A stretch of DNA of 64,000 nucleotides from Halichoerus grypus (Eukaryota; Chordata; Mammalia; Carnivora; Phocidae). The notes beneath the pieces were generated by a model. That model had not been told where the DNA came from. It saw only the letters and a program-made list of their open reading frames with translations, and searched no databases. Positions 48,369-60,899 of this stretch are shown here, one piece after another; the first letter of the stretch is position 1, and the number at the start of each line of letters is the position of its first letter. The stretch is taken from assembly GCF_964656455.1 (NCBI RefSeq), contig NC_135712.1:94712294-94776293 (forward strand), given 5' to 3'. A program made the translations under genes and the position numbers.

Positions 48369-48710
48369 TTTAAGCACCCCTATACCCTTTATTCTCTAAA
48401 GTGTCCTAGTTTGGGTAATAAATGTGATGATTATCTTACTGTGACCCCCAACACTCAACTGGACCAGTGTCCTTGGGCAGCCATCTACAGGGACACTCCT
48501 AGAATCATTGCACCTATCCTTGAAGTCCCACCCAACCATGGGTCAAGAGACTTCTCTATTGATGTTGAAGTGGAGTACATGATTGCCAGCTAGTGCACCA
48601 AACCTCAGCCAGAGCCAGAAGAGCTTTCCATCCTCAACCAGACCGAGAAACTCCCAGTGGCCACCTGGGGAGGCTTAACCCACAATCACATTGACCTCGC
48701 TGTAAAAAGG
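48369..48710 (+). pseudogene. Unidentified coding-like segment with one in-frame stop
   Basis: One frame runs from about 48369 to a TAG at 48591-48593. After that stop the same frame continues for 39 codons, with ordinary-looking composition (PQPEPEE, LNQTEK, ATWGG), to a TAG at 48711-48713. The segment is more GC-rich than its flanks and lies in no repeat that I recognise. Residues before the stop include CPWAAIYRDTPRI and VPPNHGSRDF. A weak acceptor (gtcctag at 48403-48409) and a possible donor (AAAAG|GTAGGG near 48709) could bound an exon of about 300 bp. An AATAAA at 48725-48730 could instead mark the 3' end of a retrocopy, but no poly(A) tract or target duplication is visible. I do not recognise the protein. 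It could be a dead exon, a retrocopy fragment or a chance frame. Confidence 0.35.
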
Positions 48711-48978
48711 TAGGGTTTTATGTCAATAAATCTCTAAAATTATTTTATTGTGATCATATTTCAGACTGCCTACTTGCCAGAGAGGAAGAAAATATGGATT
48801 ATATTTTCTCAACCAAATTTTTGTATGCATTAATCAAAATCACCTTATGCATAAATGTACTTACATAATGAATGTTAATTAAATAAATATATATTTAGTA
48901 ATGTCCTTAATAAATTGCCTTCATTAAAAACAATAAGCTCATTAAATCAGGACATTCTTAGAAAATGTGTCTTCATTT

Positions 48979-49001
48979 ATATGTATATATATATATATAA
49001 T
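48979..49001. repeat. (TA)n microsatellite
   Basis: Short TA run with one G interruption. Confidence 0.93.
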
Positions 49002-49092
49002 GCCTGGAATGAGTGGTTCCAAATTATAACTCATTTGATGGATTCTCCTAAATGACCCTAAATTATTCTCTGTCTTTAGAAAAAGAGTAACA

Positions 49093-49286
49093 GGGGCACA
49101 TGGATGGCTCAGATGGTTAAGTTTCTGCCTTCGGCTAGGGTCATGATCCTGGGGTTCTGGGATTGAGCCCCAGGTTGGGCTCTCAGCTCAGCAGGAAGTC
49201 TGCTTCTCCTTCTCCCTCTGCCTCTCCCCCTGCTTGTGCTCTCTCTGTCTCTCTCTCTCTCAAATGAATAAATAAAATCTTAAAAA
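49093..49286 (+). mobile_element. CAN-SINE, full length
   Basis: The head is diverged (ggggcacatggatggctcag) with a normal body and tail. The duplication aaagagtaaca / aaagaataaca lies at about 49082-49092 and 49287-49297. Confidence 0.94.
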
Positions 49287-49471
49287 AAAGAATAACAACC
49301 CAGATATAAAAATAAATCTTCAAATCATCCTGAAAAGATGTTATTAACCTAAAAAGAGAATGTTTCTGACTCCCTTAATATTGAAAATAGCTAATTGAAA
49401 TTAGCATTAACTGAGCAACACAATTAAATAAAAAAGATATTGCAGATCTGTTCATAGAAAATACTGTGAAC

Positions 49472-49684
49472 AGGGGCGCCTGAGTGGTGCAGCTGGTTAA
49501 GCGGTTGACTCTAGGTCTGGGCTCAGGTTGTGATCTCCTGGTTGTGGGCTGGAGCCCCCTGTTGGGCTCCATGTTCAGAGCCAAGTCTGTTTTGGATTCT
49601 CTCTTCCTCTCCCTCTCCTTCCAGCTCATTCTCTCTCTCTCTCTCTCGCAAGCAAATAAATAAAGTCTTTTTTTAAAAAAAGAA
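49472..49684 (+). mobile_element. CAN-SINE, distinct body type
   Basis: The head is ggggcgcctgagtggtgcag and the body contains 'ggttgactctaggtctgggc', unlike the other copies. The duplication agaaaatactgtgaac / agaaaatactttgagc lies at 49456-49471 and 49685-49700. Confidence 0.94.
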
Positions 49685-50326
49685 AGAAAATACTTTGAGC
49701 ATAACAAATGGTAATGAATCATGGGCAAAGTATAATTTGAAAAGACTAGGTACTAATTGTCGTATAAAGATACCAGATAAGCTCCTGTTTGAAATATAAC
49801 AGTTACCATAATAACCCAGGAGCAATATCCAAAAAGCAAACAGATACATCAAAGTGTAAAACAGGTCTTGTAATTATTACCTTTCATAGTGAGGCAGGGG
49901 AACACACCACTTTCTATGAGTAAAATAAGTGATTCTTCCAAGAAAGCTAGATTGTCTCTGCAGGGCAGGAAAAACTGTCATTTACAGAATTGTACCCAGG
50001 AGCCTAGGATGTTAATTTATCTCATTTTGTCCTCCTTGTTTCATGTAGGATTAGGTAATCATCAGGGATGAAACAATGAGGACAGCCAATGAAAGCCAGA
50101 GGAGAAATGACTTCAAATATAATGTGTTTGTAACTTTGCCCTACATATGGCCTAATGGTGTTTGGGAATTTAAAATAATTTTGGATAAGTAATCATTCTA
50201 AAATAAATAGATTTAAGAGTTTGACATATGAGATTTAAAAACTAATAAAAATGAACAAGAATACATTATTAATGTTCATTCTAATTCTGTTAATTCCAAA
50301 TCTCACTACCTGATCCAGAATGGCTT

Positions 50327-50556
50327 TATTTTTTTAATTTATCTTTTATTTTTTTTAAGATTTTATTTATTCTTTTGAGACACAGAGATATATATATAGA
50401 GAGAGAGAGAGCATGAGCAGGGGGAGAGGTAGAGGGAGAGGGAGAAGCAGGCTCCCCACTGAGCCAGGAGCCCGATGTGGGGCTCAACCCCAGGACTCTG
50501 GGATCACTACTTGAGCTGAAGGCAGACGCTTAACCATCTGAGCCAGCCAGGCGCCC
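50327..50556 (-). mobile_element. CAN-SINE, full length
   Basis: It is a reversed CAN-SINE with a short (TA)n then (GA)n run in the pyrimidine/purine stretch. The perfect duplication ccagaatggctt lies at 50315-50326 and 50557-50568. It faces the plus-strand copy 50 bp to the right. Confidence 0.95.
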
Positions 50557-50606
50557 CCAGAATGGCTTAAATGGCTCAAATGACATTCTAAGAACCGAGT
50601 ATGTTG

Positions 50607-50798
50607 GGCGCCTGGGTGGCTCAGATGGTTAAGCGTCTGCCTTCGGCTCAGGTCATGATCCTGGGGTCCTGGGATCGAGTTCCGCATCGGGCTCCCTGCT
50701 AGGCGGGGAGCCTGCTTCTCCCTCTGCCTCTGCCTCTCTCTCTCTCTCTCTCTGACTCTCATGAATAAATAAATAAAATACAAAAAAAAAAAAAAAAA
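50607..50798 (+). mobile_element. CAN-SINE, young-looking
   Basis: The CpGs are intact and the poly(A) is an uninterrupted run of about 18. The perfect 17-bp duplication aagaaccgagtatgttg lies at 50590-50606 and 50799-50815. It is probably among the youngest insertions here. Confidence 0.97.
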
Positions 50799-50819
50799 AA
50801 GAACCGAGTATGTTGCTAA

Positions 50820-51738
50820 ATGTAATGCAAAACTATACAAAAGTGGTTTCTGATGTCTAAGTTGTACATACAGTAAAGAATAAATATTGACTAAAATTCC
50901 ACTAATATGTATAGTGGAGAAGGATGAGTATTAGCAAGCGTATGAAATCCCTTTCTGTTTGTGTTATTGTCACTAAATCAACTATGAGAGCTAGTGGTCT
51001 AATAACCATGGCTTGGATTTTCTTTCACTGTAATTAATAATAAATAAAAATTTGCTTGTGTATTTTAAATTTAACAAGTTTATACTTTATCCATTTTCTT
51101 AGATTGAATACTTTTACTTGATGTAAAAGTTTAAGGAAATGGAATAGTGTCATTTTAAAAATGTTTTGTTTTTATTACAAAATATTACATACTCAAAGCA
51201 AAATACACACACATATATATATACTGTACAGAGGAAAAAGAGTTGAAAACAAGTGTCCCTTTTTGACTGCTCTCTCCTCTCTTCCCAGTCTCTGACCATA
51301 TTCCTAATAATTGGGGAGTAAATTCATCCAGATCTTTTCAATACCAGTTCTAACATACACACTTGCACACATACATAGAAAAATTAATACAGTGCAGACA
51401 ATTTTTCATTGCAACGGAAGTAACAGCCTCATTCTTTTTGATGATTAGCTCAATATTAATTTGCTAACATCTTCTATTAAAGCAAGAAAGTCTAGGTAAG
51501 TAAATACTTTTATAAACAGATCTGAAACCCAAAGGATATCCTCCCCAAATAGAGGAGTCAATAAAAAAGACAATTATATGTAAAAGACAGTTACATGCAA
51601 TTATATTTGATCATTGTTTGTCTTTTCTGTGAACATTAGGTGGGGCAAAGACTCTGGCTTTCTTGTTTCATAAAGTGTAGTCAACTGAGCAAACACTGTT
51701 GATGTCATTTGTAATACATTTATGCTTTAACAAGCTGA
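50820..51738. other. No gene seen; old L1-like scraps
   Basis: 51150-51430 has blocks (ttgacaaaatattacatac-like, 'aattcatccagatcttttca') reminiscent of an old LINE, not firmly assigned. Confidence 0.4.
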
Positions 51739-51753
51739 GGGGTATTTTTATTT

Positions 51754-51952
51754 ATTTATTTATTTTTTAAAGATTTTATTTATTTGACAGAGAGAGAGAC
51801 AGCGAGAGCAGGAACACAAGCAGGGGGAGTGGGAGAGGGAGAAGCAGGCTTCCTGCCGAGCAGGGAGCCCGATGTGGGACTCGATCCCAGGACCCTGGGA
51901 TCATGACCTGAGCTGAAGGCAGGCGCTTAACGACTGAGCCACCCAGGCGCCC
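51754..51952 (-). mobile_element. CAN-SINE, full length
   Basis: It is a reversed CAN-SINE of the 'gacagagagagagacagcga' type with the cttaacgactgagcc deletion, resembling the 22.2-kb copy. The duplication ggggtatttttattt lies at 51739-51753 and 51953-51967. Confidence 0.96.
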
Positions 51953-51969
51953 GGGGTATTTTTATTTTA

Positions 51970-52930
51970 ATCAACTATTTCTTCTCATGTAGAATCACTT
52001 AGAAATGTTGGCATTTTCAATGAACTACATCTTAGAGGAAATAAACATAAGTCTGTACTTTGAAAATAAGAATAAATGCAATTTTATTTGTTAAATTACT
52101 CTAAATTTAAATCTAACTGGATTTTTGAATAATTGAGCTTCCTGTCCCTTCAACTACTCTGTTAATATTAAACAACCCTACTAACATTTTGCAGATAATC
52201 ATGCCTAAAGTAGTGCTTCAAACTGGGCTGTTAATGAGAGTGCTGGAAGATCTGAGCTTCTTGCAAAATCTATTATGGATTGTTTTAAAACTTTATTAAG
52301 GGTATATTAGATGGGTCCATAAAATACAGGGATGTTTCAATACCGAATGTGACTTTTATTAGTCCTCTTATGAAAAATGGCATCGGTTTGATTCGAGATG
52401 GCAATAAAAAATATATAGCCTGTTCTAGGGAACTCCATTTCCCAGATCTTGAGATTTGTGATTAGTAGGCAAGGAATTTATATCATATAACAGGCAAGGT
52501 AATGGACAAAGTAAGATTTACCTTACGAAACATTTCCATTGAAAGTCAAATTTCTACAGCCTGGCAGATTTGGTATCTCCTAATATTTCTTGTAAGCACA
52601 TTCAAGGATTATATATACTATTTTGTCCTGCTTAAGAGGAAGAATGAGATGACCCATTTACAGATAGTTAATATTTAAGTTTGCTCAAAAATTCTGGAAA
52701 ATGTTTGGGAGTTTCATATCTATCTTTACAACATCTGAAAAAAAAAGGGAAAGTAATGCCATATTCTAATTTAGAATATGTGCAATTCAAACAAATTTAA
52801 AATGTTCTCTCTCCTTCTACAAAATAATTACAAGTTCTGTGTATTATGACAAAGATTTCTAAACTATTAGGTTTATATACTGGACACACCCCTCTGACTT
52901 TTATAGTACCTCTTCCTCCATCTTATTTCA
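51970..52930. other. No gene seen; AT-rich unique DNA
   Basis: No repeats recognised. Confidence 0.5.
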
Positions 52931-52952
52931 GCTTAAAAGTACATTCTGTTTT

Positions 52953-53111
52953 ATAGGGGAGGGGGGTGGGAGGATGGGTTAGCCTGGTGATGGGTATTAA
53001 AGAGGGCACGTTCTGCATGGAGCACTGGGTGTTATATGCAAACAATGAATCATGGAACACTACATCAAAAACTAATGATGTAATGTATGGTGATTAACAT
53101 AACATAATAAA
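52953..53111 (+). mobile_element. L1 3' stub, about 160 bp
   Basis: It is the same L1 family as at 24.9 and 30.9 kb, ending gtgattaacataacataata plus poly(A). The perfect 18-bp duplication aaaagtacattctgtttt lies at 52935-52952 and 53112-53129. Confidence 0.95.
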
Positions 53112-53439
53112 AAAAGTACATTCTGTTTTCAAAGAAAATTGTTATCTGTTTAAGCAGAATATCATAGTTGTTTTAAGTCTATTTTTAAGACATGAGTAAA
53201 TGTGAACATATGAACTCAGTCATTAGAAGTTAATCATGTTTTCCAGGAATATCCTAAAAAAGTATCTGTAAGTCTGTGGACTAATTTTTGTATTAAATTT
53301 TAATACAAAATTTGTGTGTGCTGTGTCTTGAAAATGGTTCCTTTATATTTAAGAAGTGTAATGCTTCATTTTAAAGCCTTACTAAATTCTAACTCTTCCC
53401 ACTACTTTACTCTATTTTCTACCCATTCATCCCTTCACC

Positions 53440-53690
53440 AACAATTCATTGGACATGCCGGGTGCAATGCACAGCATCAGTGGGGGATACTAGAGAATTA
53501 AGACGGGATTCTTACCTTCAAGGCACTTCTAGTCTGATGGAAGAGACAGACAATTTAACAAGTAAATACAATATACTACATGAAGTTTTAATATAGAGAG
53601 TTTGCTACAAATGCTGGGGGACTACAGAGAAATAAGGAGACTAAGTGTTCACTAGATTATTGGAAAAATGGAGTCCAGGCAAGTTCAGGG
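53440..53690 (-). mobile_element. L2-like 3' fragment
   Basis: 'caattcattggacatgccgg', 'cttcaaggcacttctagtct gatgg' and 'agagacagacaatttaacaa gtaaatac' are antisense L2 3'-end blocks. Confidence 0.55.
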
Positions 53691-54079
53691 AGAAGATGAA
53701 CATGGGCTCAGTATATTCCCTGAGTATAAGCCCTACCTCTAGTTTGCCAATAAGCCACTTTTCATCATTTTGTCTTTCCCCATTTTAGTGTTAATACTAT
53801 ATAATTATTAGGTTGCTTATTGGCAGTAAATTTCTCTACTGCTGGACCACATCTTCTTTTAAATGAGACTTTGGGGAATATGATACTTCCTGATAGTTGA
53901 AGTTATAGTTAGAAGAAGCAGAAATTACATTTCTGCCTATTCTTACCTTTAAGGCTATCCCAATATCTTGTGTTTCTTTCTGTAGTAGGATATACTTTGA
54001 AGACTACGTTTCTGGTTAAGTCTTACTCCCTTGTCTAGGCTCTAGGTTTAATGGAATTTAGGAAGATTCAACATACCAT

Positions 54080-54300
54080 CAATATTGTTTCACAGTATAA
54101 TAATTTTTCACATTTGCAAACACCTTTACTATTTACATATCCTTTTCACTGACACATGCTAATTTGATTCTTAAACAAAGTTCCCATGAGTTTGGTAGGG
54201 CAGATGTCATTATCCCCATTTTAGATACAAGAAAGCTGAGACTCTGCATGTACTGTGACAGAGCCTAGATGAGACTTTGTGCGTTTTTCCTGCCTCTTCA
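54080..54300 (-). mobile_element. MIR SINE (diverged)
   Basis: 'cattatccccattttagata caagaaagctgagactc' is the antisense MIR centre. Confidence 0.55.
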
Positions 54301-54632
54301 TGATGCCTTTCATTTACCTGCCCCAAATTAAATTAGTTCTGGGATTGATCATTATTACAGAAACAGGGTCTGAAAACTCTAGCCAATTTTTTTAATATCC
54401 ATAGGAAGTAATATTCCTTGCTGTCAAAGAAAAGTATTAGTGTTATTTAGTTTTTCTTAATTATACATATATTTTACATACATGTTAATAATTGACCCCT
54501 GCTTCTAAATGTTCAGTGATAAAATCATAGCATATTAATTCTTATTTCTAATTTTAATTAATTTTTTTTGTTGTTGAGCAGCAGCATTATTTTTCAGCTG
54601 AATAAAGTTTGAAATATCTAGTCGCAGATGGC

Positions 54633-54678
54633 AGTGTGTGGGGGGTGTGTGGTGTGTGTGTGTGTGTGTGTGTGTGTA
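54633..54678. repeat. (TG)n microsatellite
   Basis: TG units with a G-rich interruption (gtgtgtggggggtgtgtggtg), then a pure run. Confidence 0.97.
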
Positions 54679-54679
54679 T

Positions 54680-55955
54680 GGTTGGGAGGTTCTTTGAGAT
54701 TACCAAATATAATAATAGTTTTAATAGCAATGTACCAGGAGATTGATTATAGTTATGGTGTCTAGGATAACAGTGAGTTAGAAAATGATTTCCTCCTAAT
54801 AAATCAATTAGGCAAGAGTAAGTCTATATGAGTGAGTCTACGTATGAAGTTGTCAAAAAAAAATTTTTTTTTCCTCCACAGAAAGTTGTGTAAAAGTTGA
54901 CCAAATCTAGTTAATGACAACAATTTATCCAAAGATAATCCACAGCCCAGTATCCTAACTAATTTGGGGACATTTAATTAAGATAAAGTAAAATGAAGTA
55001 AAAGATACAAGATTATCATCTTGACAGCTAATCATCAAAACTATCAAAGACAGAAGAGTGATAGTGTTGTAGGGAAGCTCTTTGCATTAAAAAAAAGTTG
55101 ACTATATCCTTTCCATCTCTAACCTTCCACCAGTTACACCCAAGCAGGGCTGAGATCTGAGAAATACCAGCTAGGTGCCTCTGTAAACTTTTCTCAGGTT
55201 GACACTCCTGAGATGTATTTCCCTCAATCCAAGGACAGCTCTTGTCTCTCCATTTCTATCTTCTTAGTGCAGGTGAATATGTAAAATCAGAAAATAACAA
55301 TGCTTTACACTACAGTTTACGCAGCATAGTCATAACTAGCCAAATCAAAACTGGAGTTGTTTGTCAAGCATAAAAACTGCCTGTTGTAATTTAAAAAAAA
55401 CAAAAACCAAAAAAAACAACCAAAAACCTCAGGGGTTAATAAACATCAATGCCTTTTCTTCTCTTAGAGGTCCTCAGGTTGGCTGTGGTTCCACTAAGCT
55501 CTATACCTCATTCTGGGACTCAGATGAAAGAGTAGCCTCTGTCTGGAACTTGATTTCTTCATGGAAGAGGGCAGAGATGCTGAACTATACATTCACATTT
55601 AAAACTTCTCTTCAGCTTTAAGTCCAGAAATGGCAAGACCAGCAAGAAGATCACCACTGCTGACTGTGGACAAATTTAATAAATTTGACCTGTGTTTTAT
55701 CTCACCACTTTTGTAGCTGAAGAGAACACCCCATTGCCCCTTTTGAAATATCCTATAACATTGTGCTCTTGCTGCAGTTCCATTATGGGTTCCATGTTTT
55801 CCATATCCTCCTCCAAGTCTAGGTGGATTGCAGAGTTAACTTTATGATTATGAAATAAATTAAGCAACAAAAATATTAAAAATAAAACTTCTGTTCAGAA
55901 CTGGGCTGTATCACTTCCACTCAAATGCTATTGGCCCAAGCAAGTTACATGACCA
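54680..55955. other. No gene seen
   Basis: It has an A/C-rich run at 55391-55430 and otherwise unique DNA. Confidence 0.5.
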
Positions 55956-55959
55956 AGTT

Positions 55960-56935
55960 GGCAATGGATAGGGGAAATACCATCTTTGCGGGATCCCCAA
56001 GTCTGTATGACTGAGGATGTGTATTTATAATCTTTTTTTGGGTGGGATGAGCATAATTGGGAATTGTGCTGATTGTTGATTTATTACTTCCCAGTTTCAA
56101 ATTCATTTTTTGCTCTTTGTGTGAAAATGGATCTGGGTCTTTTAAATAATTTCCCTTTCCTTGCCAGTAGAGAGTACAGGAGAGACATTGTAGAATAAGG
56201 GGTCTCTCTTCCTGTTCCAGCATGCTCTCTTAGGCAGGTTCCTGAGGCACCTCTCCAAAGCCTGGCTCCCTCAGCACAGAAGTCTTGAGCAGCATCTGGC
56301 TCTTGCAGTGCACAGGCTTTCCTACAAACAGATTTACTAATGCGGGGCGTTTGTCCAGAGGTACATGGGCGGCTTCTCTAGCATTAGGTTGCTGCATTTG
56401 TGCACAGCTGTCCCAGTACCAACTTCCACAGTGCAGATAGCTTCCTCATCTCCTGGCTCTTGCAAATGACTGGTGGTCAGCAATACCCAACAACCAGCAG
56501 CTTCCCCTGGCACATGCTTTGGGCAATGTTGTAGTGAAGAGATACCTCTCCATAAATAGTTTTCTCCAGAACTCTAGAGAGCAGATTTCTGGCAAGCTCC
56601 AGAGATCATATTTCCAGCGAGTTTTGATGGTGTGGCACCACAGTGGCTGGTGTGGCACCACAGTGGCTGCCCTGCCATCCAGTGGACTATGACCACACCC
56701 TCTCCAACAATGTCTGGATCTCAGTGCTGGGGAGTCTCTTCTTTGGTGTCCCAGTTCAGCCATGGGGTAGTAGCTATAATCCTGTATTCTTTAGAGTTCC
56801 CTATATTTCTTACTGCCTGATTCCATATTTCCTTCAACCTCCTGTGACAGCTAACAATTCTTTGCATTAAACTTTCCATGTTCAAATTACTATATGTTTC
56901 TCTCTCTCCTAATCAGACCTAGGCTGATACAGGAA
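55960..56935 (+). mobile_element. LTR-like block (possibly MaLR class)
   Basis: This is a GC-richer block of nearly 1 kb. Its right end 'attaaactttccatgttcaa' ... 'cctaatcagacctaggctga' tacagg resembles LTR ends of the MaLR group. It contains a perfect 20-bp tandem duplication at 56628-56667. It may be one long or two adjacent LTR fragments. Open frames inside it (105 and 92 codons) look like chance. Confidence 0.4.
56628..56667. repeat. Perfect 20-bp tandem duplication
   Basis: tggtgtggcaccacagtggc occurs twice in succession inside the LTR-like block. Each unit also carries the small palindrome tggtg..cacca. Confidence 0.97.
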
Positions 56936-57412
56936 CCATACTGTAATCTATCACAGAGATCTAACACATGGAGTTAGTTACATAAAACTTACTGTTCAAT
57001 GGGATAAATTAATTTATTCATTGGCACATAGGACTGAGATTCTCAGAGTTTGCTGGTTTAAGGCTCTATTTCTCCTGGGCATGCTTGGATGGGTTGTCCT
57101 CTTTCTACAGTTCTATGTTTAAGCACCTTTGATTCCCAAACTCTTTTTCAATCTCTGTGAGTAATGTAAGGTTATGGTCAGCTTTTACCATTTCTCAGAC
57201 AGCAGAGTTACCTCTGTTTAATTTTACTTTCACTGATTTTGTGTTGACTTTCAGAAGACATCTAATTTTTTTTTCTCCCTCCGACTTCTTGAGCTTGGCC
57301 TCACTGGAATCCTCACCTATGCCAATATCATATACACATTAGAAATGACTCATGAAAAGCAACTTTTTAAAAGGCATCATCCCCTTAAAACAGTAATCGC
57401 TAACTTTCATTT

Positions 57413-57616
57413 ATTTTTTTTTTATTAAAGATTTTTATTTATTTATTTGCCTGGGACAGAGAGAGAGAGACTGATCAAGTAGGGGAAGTGGCAGGCAGAG
57501 GGAGAAGTAGGCTCCCCAATGAGCAAGGAGCCCAACACGGGACTCGATACCAAGACCCTAGGATCATCACCTGAGCTGAAGGCAGCCACTTAACCAACTG
57601 AGCCACCCAGACGTCC
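57413..57616 (-). mobile_element. CAN-SINE, full length
   Basis: It is a reversed CAN-SINE with an insertion near the tail (gcctgggacagag). The perfect 15-bp duplication cgctaactttcattt lies at 57398-57412 and 57617-57631. Confidence 0.95.
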
Positions 57617-57634
57617 CGCTAACTTTCATTTCTG

Positions 57635-60170
57635 ATACCTTTATTAACCAGTGTAATTACTCACTGAATTATGTGAGTGTATGGGGAATATATCTAGAAA
57701 ACACAAGATAAAATTTTTGATTAATACTTGTGTTAAAGTAAGAACCACATATGCCTTTGTAATTTAGAATTTCTTTCCCAAGAATCAGCACAGAAAATGC
57801 AAATGATTTTATTGGGCAAAAGGAACTTAACTTACACTTTTTATGAATATATGTATATAATTTTTATAGAAATGTTTATTGAGACTGCAGCTATTCGTCT
57901 CAATTTAAAAGTGAGCAATTGAGTTATTTGAGGAAATATATAGTGTTTTATTTTCTTGTCTAAAATCTCCTCTAGACTAACTGCTGATGTGAATAATGGA
58001 TAGCAAGAAGTTCAACATGAATATATTGAATATAAGGTAGGTAACACTTTGCTGGAACTGTGGAAATCCCAGAGAACTTTCATTTTTTGAGAGACACAGA
58101 AACAGGACCTATACGGAAAACAAGGTTATCCTAAAGCTCTGCCTAAAAGGCAGGTAGAATCTATGGCTTCTTTAATGTCTGAGGCAGTTGAGTTGCTATT
58201 TATGTTTTGCCCTTTTCCATCCTCCAATTAGATATGATCTCATATCTTACTAGATACCTTAGCTTCTCTGTGTAGTCCCAGGACTAGTGAAGAAAGGCTG
58301 TGGGGTTCAGGTAAGAAGTCTTTATGCCTCATTAACCTCTAGAAATTTCCTCTCAGCCTCTTTCACAGAATTACAGCTTTTGGATAACATTTGAAGTTGT
58401 AGGTTTATGCTTTGTGAATTATGGAATTTACAACCTTTGAGATTTCTCATTCCAAATGTCTCATTTTACAGATGAGAAAATTGAGGCCCAGAGAAGGGAA
58501 GGAATATATTCTAAGTTCCCAGTGGGTGGACCTAAAGTGATCACTGAAGTGATCTCTTGGTGTCTGTGTTGATGATCTTCATCCTGTCTGAGCTCCTGTG
58601 GGCAACAAGGGCCACTCTTTACTGGTGACAGGGAGCACTACTTGTGGAAATAAGTGGAGATTTAAATCTCTACAGCTGAAGAAAGAATGTCGACCAGGGG
58701 ACTGTCTGCATGTTGTGTGTTACGCTGACAATGTGTGGCTCCTAGAGATCCATATTGCTACCTAATTTAAGAACTATCACCCATATTTGTCATATTCCTC
58801 CTGATATAAACAAGAGTATATAATTAACACTATGAGATTCTGAGTGTATCTGTGTGTTTTAAGCAAAAGGTTTTTTTTCTTCTTCTTCTTAAAGCAAACA
58901 TTCTTTTTTGTTTGTTTGCTAACTTGTTTGTATATAAAGAATCTTTAGAAGAAAACTGTCATTGCTCATTTCTATTTGCAAACCATCTGGCAATTCCATT
59001 TTCCAGTGACATCCAACAAAAGGAAAACAGTAAAAACAGTAGCAGGAACAGAAGTAAAGACAGGTCATCTCATCAAATAGAGAACTTATTTACAAGCAGA
59101 TTTGAGCAGTGCTAAATATTGTGCCCTAACAGCATAATTAATAATAACATTCAGGGGAAGTTTTTATCTTTAATCTTACTTCCCATTATTTGAAATTGAG
59201 TTAACTTATGATTTAATGTTGAAAAATAGGAATCAGCATAAAAAGAGCCTATGTCTATAATGAAGATAATAAGCAGGCTCTACCAGATGGCAACATCAAA
59301 ACCTATGGCAGGGTCACACACAGAAATCAAGTACTGATTTTCAAATGAGAAATGATGAAAAAATGGACTAGAATTTTCTTATAACAGTAGAAATTTTTAT
59401 ATAGATATTCCAATAAATCTGGTTGGAATGTGATCTCTCTGTTCATTACTTTTTCTATCATATTATACTTAGCATTTCTGCTATCCATAATTTATTCTAT
59501 TATTTATCATTTTATTTACAAAGACTTTGGTATTTCCCCTTTCCCTGGGTGTATCACAACTTACTGGTTCTTATTTCCTTATACTTCTTATGGATGCCAA
59601 TAGCTGGACAATCTCAATGGTCTCCCTGATATTTTCATGCCATCCTACATATCAATGCCAGAACAACTTCCAGATATCACATTTTCATCCTATCATTGTT
59701 CTATTCAAATATCTCTCATTGAAAACCACACTCCTGCCCATGTTCCTATGGAATTTACCTCTGGAGTTGAAGCCATTCTCAGTCAAACTCAAACTCAAAC
59801 AAATCATTCATATGTTCCTGGAATTTACTCACTCATTTAATAGGTCTTCTACCTTCAGAATGTGCATTAAACCATTTCTCAAAATGCCTTCTACAAAACA
59901 CTAAGTTCTTGAGTTGTAAATATTTAACTTTTGAAGATTTCCAAATATGTTTCCCCAACATGTTTGGGAAACCTGAGTTAAGCAAAGTTAAGTGATTCTT
60001 CCTTTGCCTGGTTTTCATCACGAGAGTTTTGATATACAGTGTTCCTCAAAATTATTTGACTATGGAACCCTTTTCATGAAGCCAAATGTTTGATGCTTAT
60101 CTATCCATATGCATACTCATATAATTATCTATACTTCTAAATCTGATTCATCTATTTCAATTAAAAGCTC
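57635..60170. other. No gene seen; unique DNA
   Basis: There is one MIR scrap at 58.45 kb. Frames of 87 and 125 codons (58852-59115, 59527-59904) lack domains or coding-like composition. Confidence 0.5.
58440..58500 (-). mobile_element. MIR fragment
   Basis: 'ttttacagatgagaaaattg aggcccagagaaggga' is the antisense MIR centre. Confidence 0.55.
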
Positions 60171-60179
60171 CAGAAATAT

Positions 60180-60755
60180 TAAATATATTACTATTTAATA
60201 CAACAATTCCACTTCTAGGTATATACCCAAGAGAAATGAAAATATGTCCACACAAAAATTTGCACATGAATGTTTATAGTGGTCTTATTCACAATAGCTT
60301 AAAGATGGAGACAACCCAAATTTCCAACAACTGACAGTGGATAAACAAAATGTGATATATCCATAAAATGGAATATTATTCAGCCTAAAAAAGGAAGGAA
60401 ATTTTGACAAAACCATATATAATATGTATAAACCTTGAAAACATTATGCTAAGTGAAAGAAGCCAGTCACAAAAGGCCACATATTGAATTATTCCATTCA
60501 CATAAAAGTCCAAAATAAAGAAACAGAGACACAGAGTAGATTTGTGGTTGCTTAGATCTAGAGGGAAATGGAGGAGTTAAAAGATGACACCAAATGGTAT
60601 AGGTTTTCTTTTTGAGGTGATAAAAATATTCTAAAATCAACTGTGGTAATAATTGCATATTTTTGTAACTCTATTAAAAACCATTGAATTGTATATTTTA
60701 AAAGGACAAATTGAATGCTGTGTGAATTATATCACAATAAAAGTGTTAAAAAAAG
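60180..60755 (+). mobile_element. Old L1 3' region with poly(A)
   Basis: 'ttcacaatagcttaaagatg gagacaacccaaatttcc', 'aatattattcagccta' and 'ttgtatattttaaaaggaca' end at 'tatcacaataaaagtgttaa' plus a short A run. This is a classic old L1M 3' UTR. Confidence 0.85.
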
Positions 60756-60899
60756 TTCTAAAAAATGTCCAGAATAGCAGATCATATCACACCATTTTAT
60801 AACTCCTTACCATGGCTGTGTTTCAATTATCAAGGGCTTAATAATTACCTGATAAATGAACTGGGAAAAAAAAAAAAGTCTAACAAAAGCCTTTCTACA

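Noticed and set aside
49375..49728. 117-codon minus-strand frame
   Set aside because: It is an antisense CAN-SINE translation.
50484..50840. 118-codon minus-strand frame
   Set aside because: It lies almost entirely within two CAN-SINEs; the Arg/Glu-rich part is the (CT)n stretch read in reverse.
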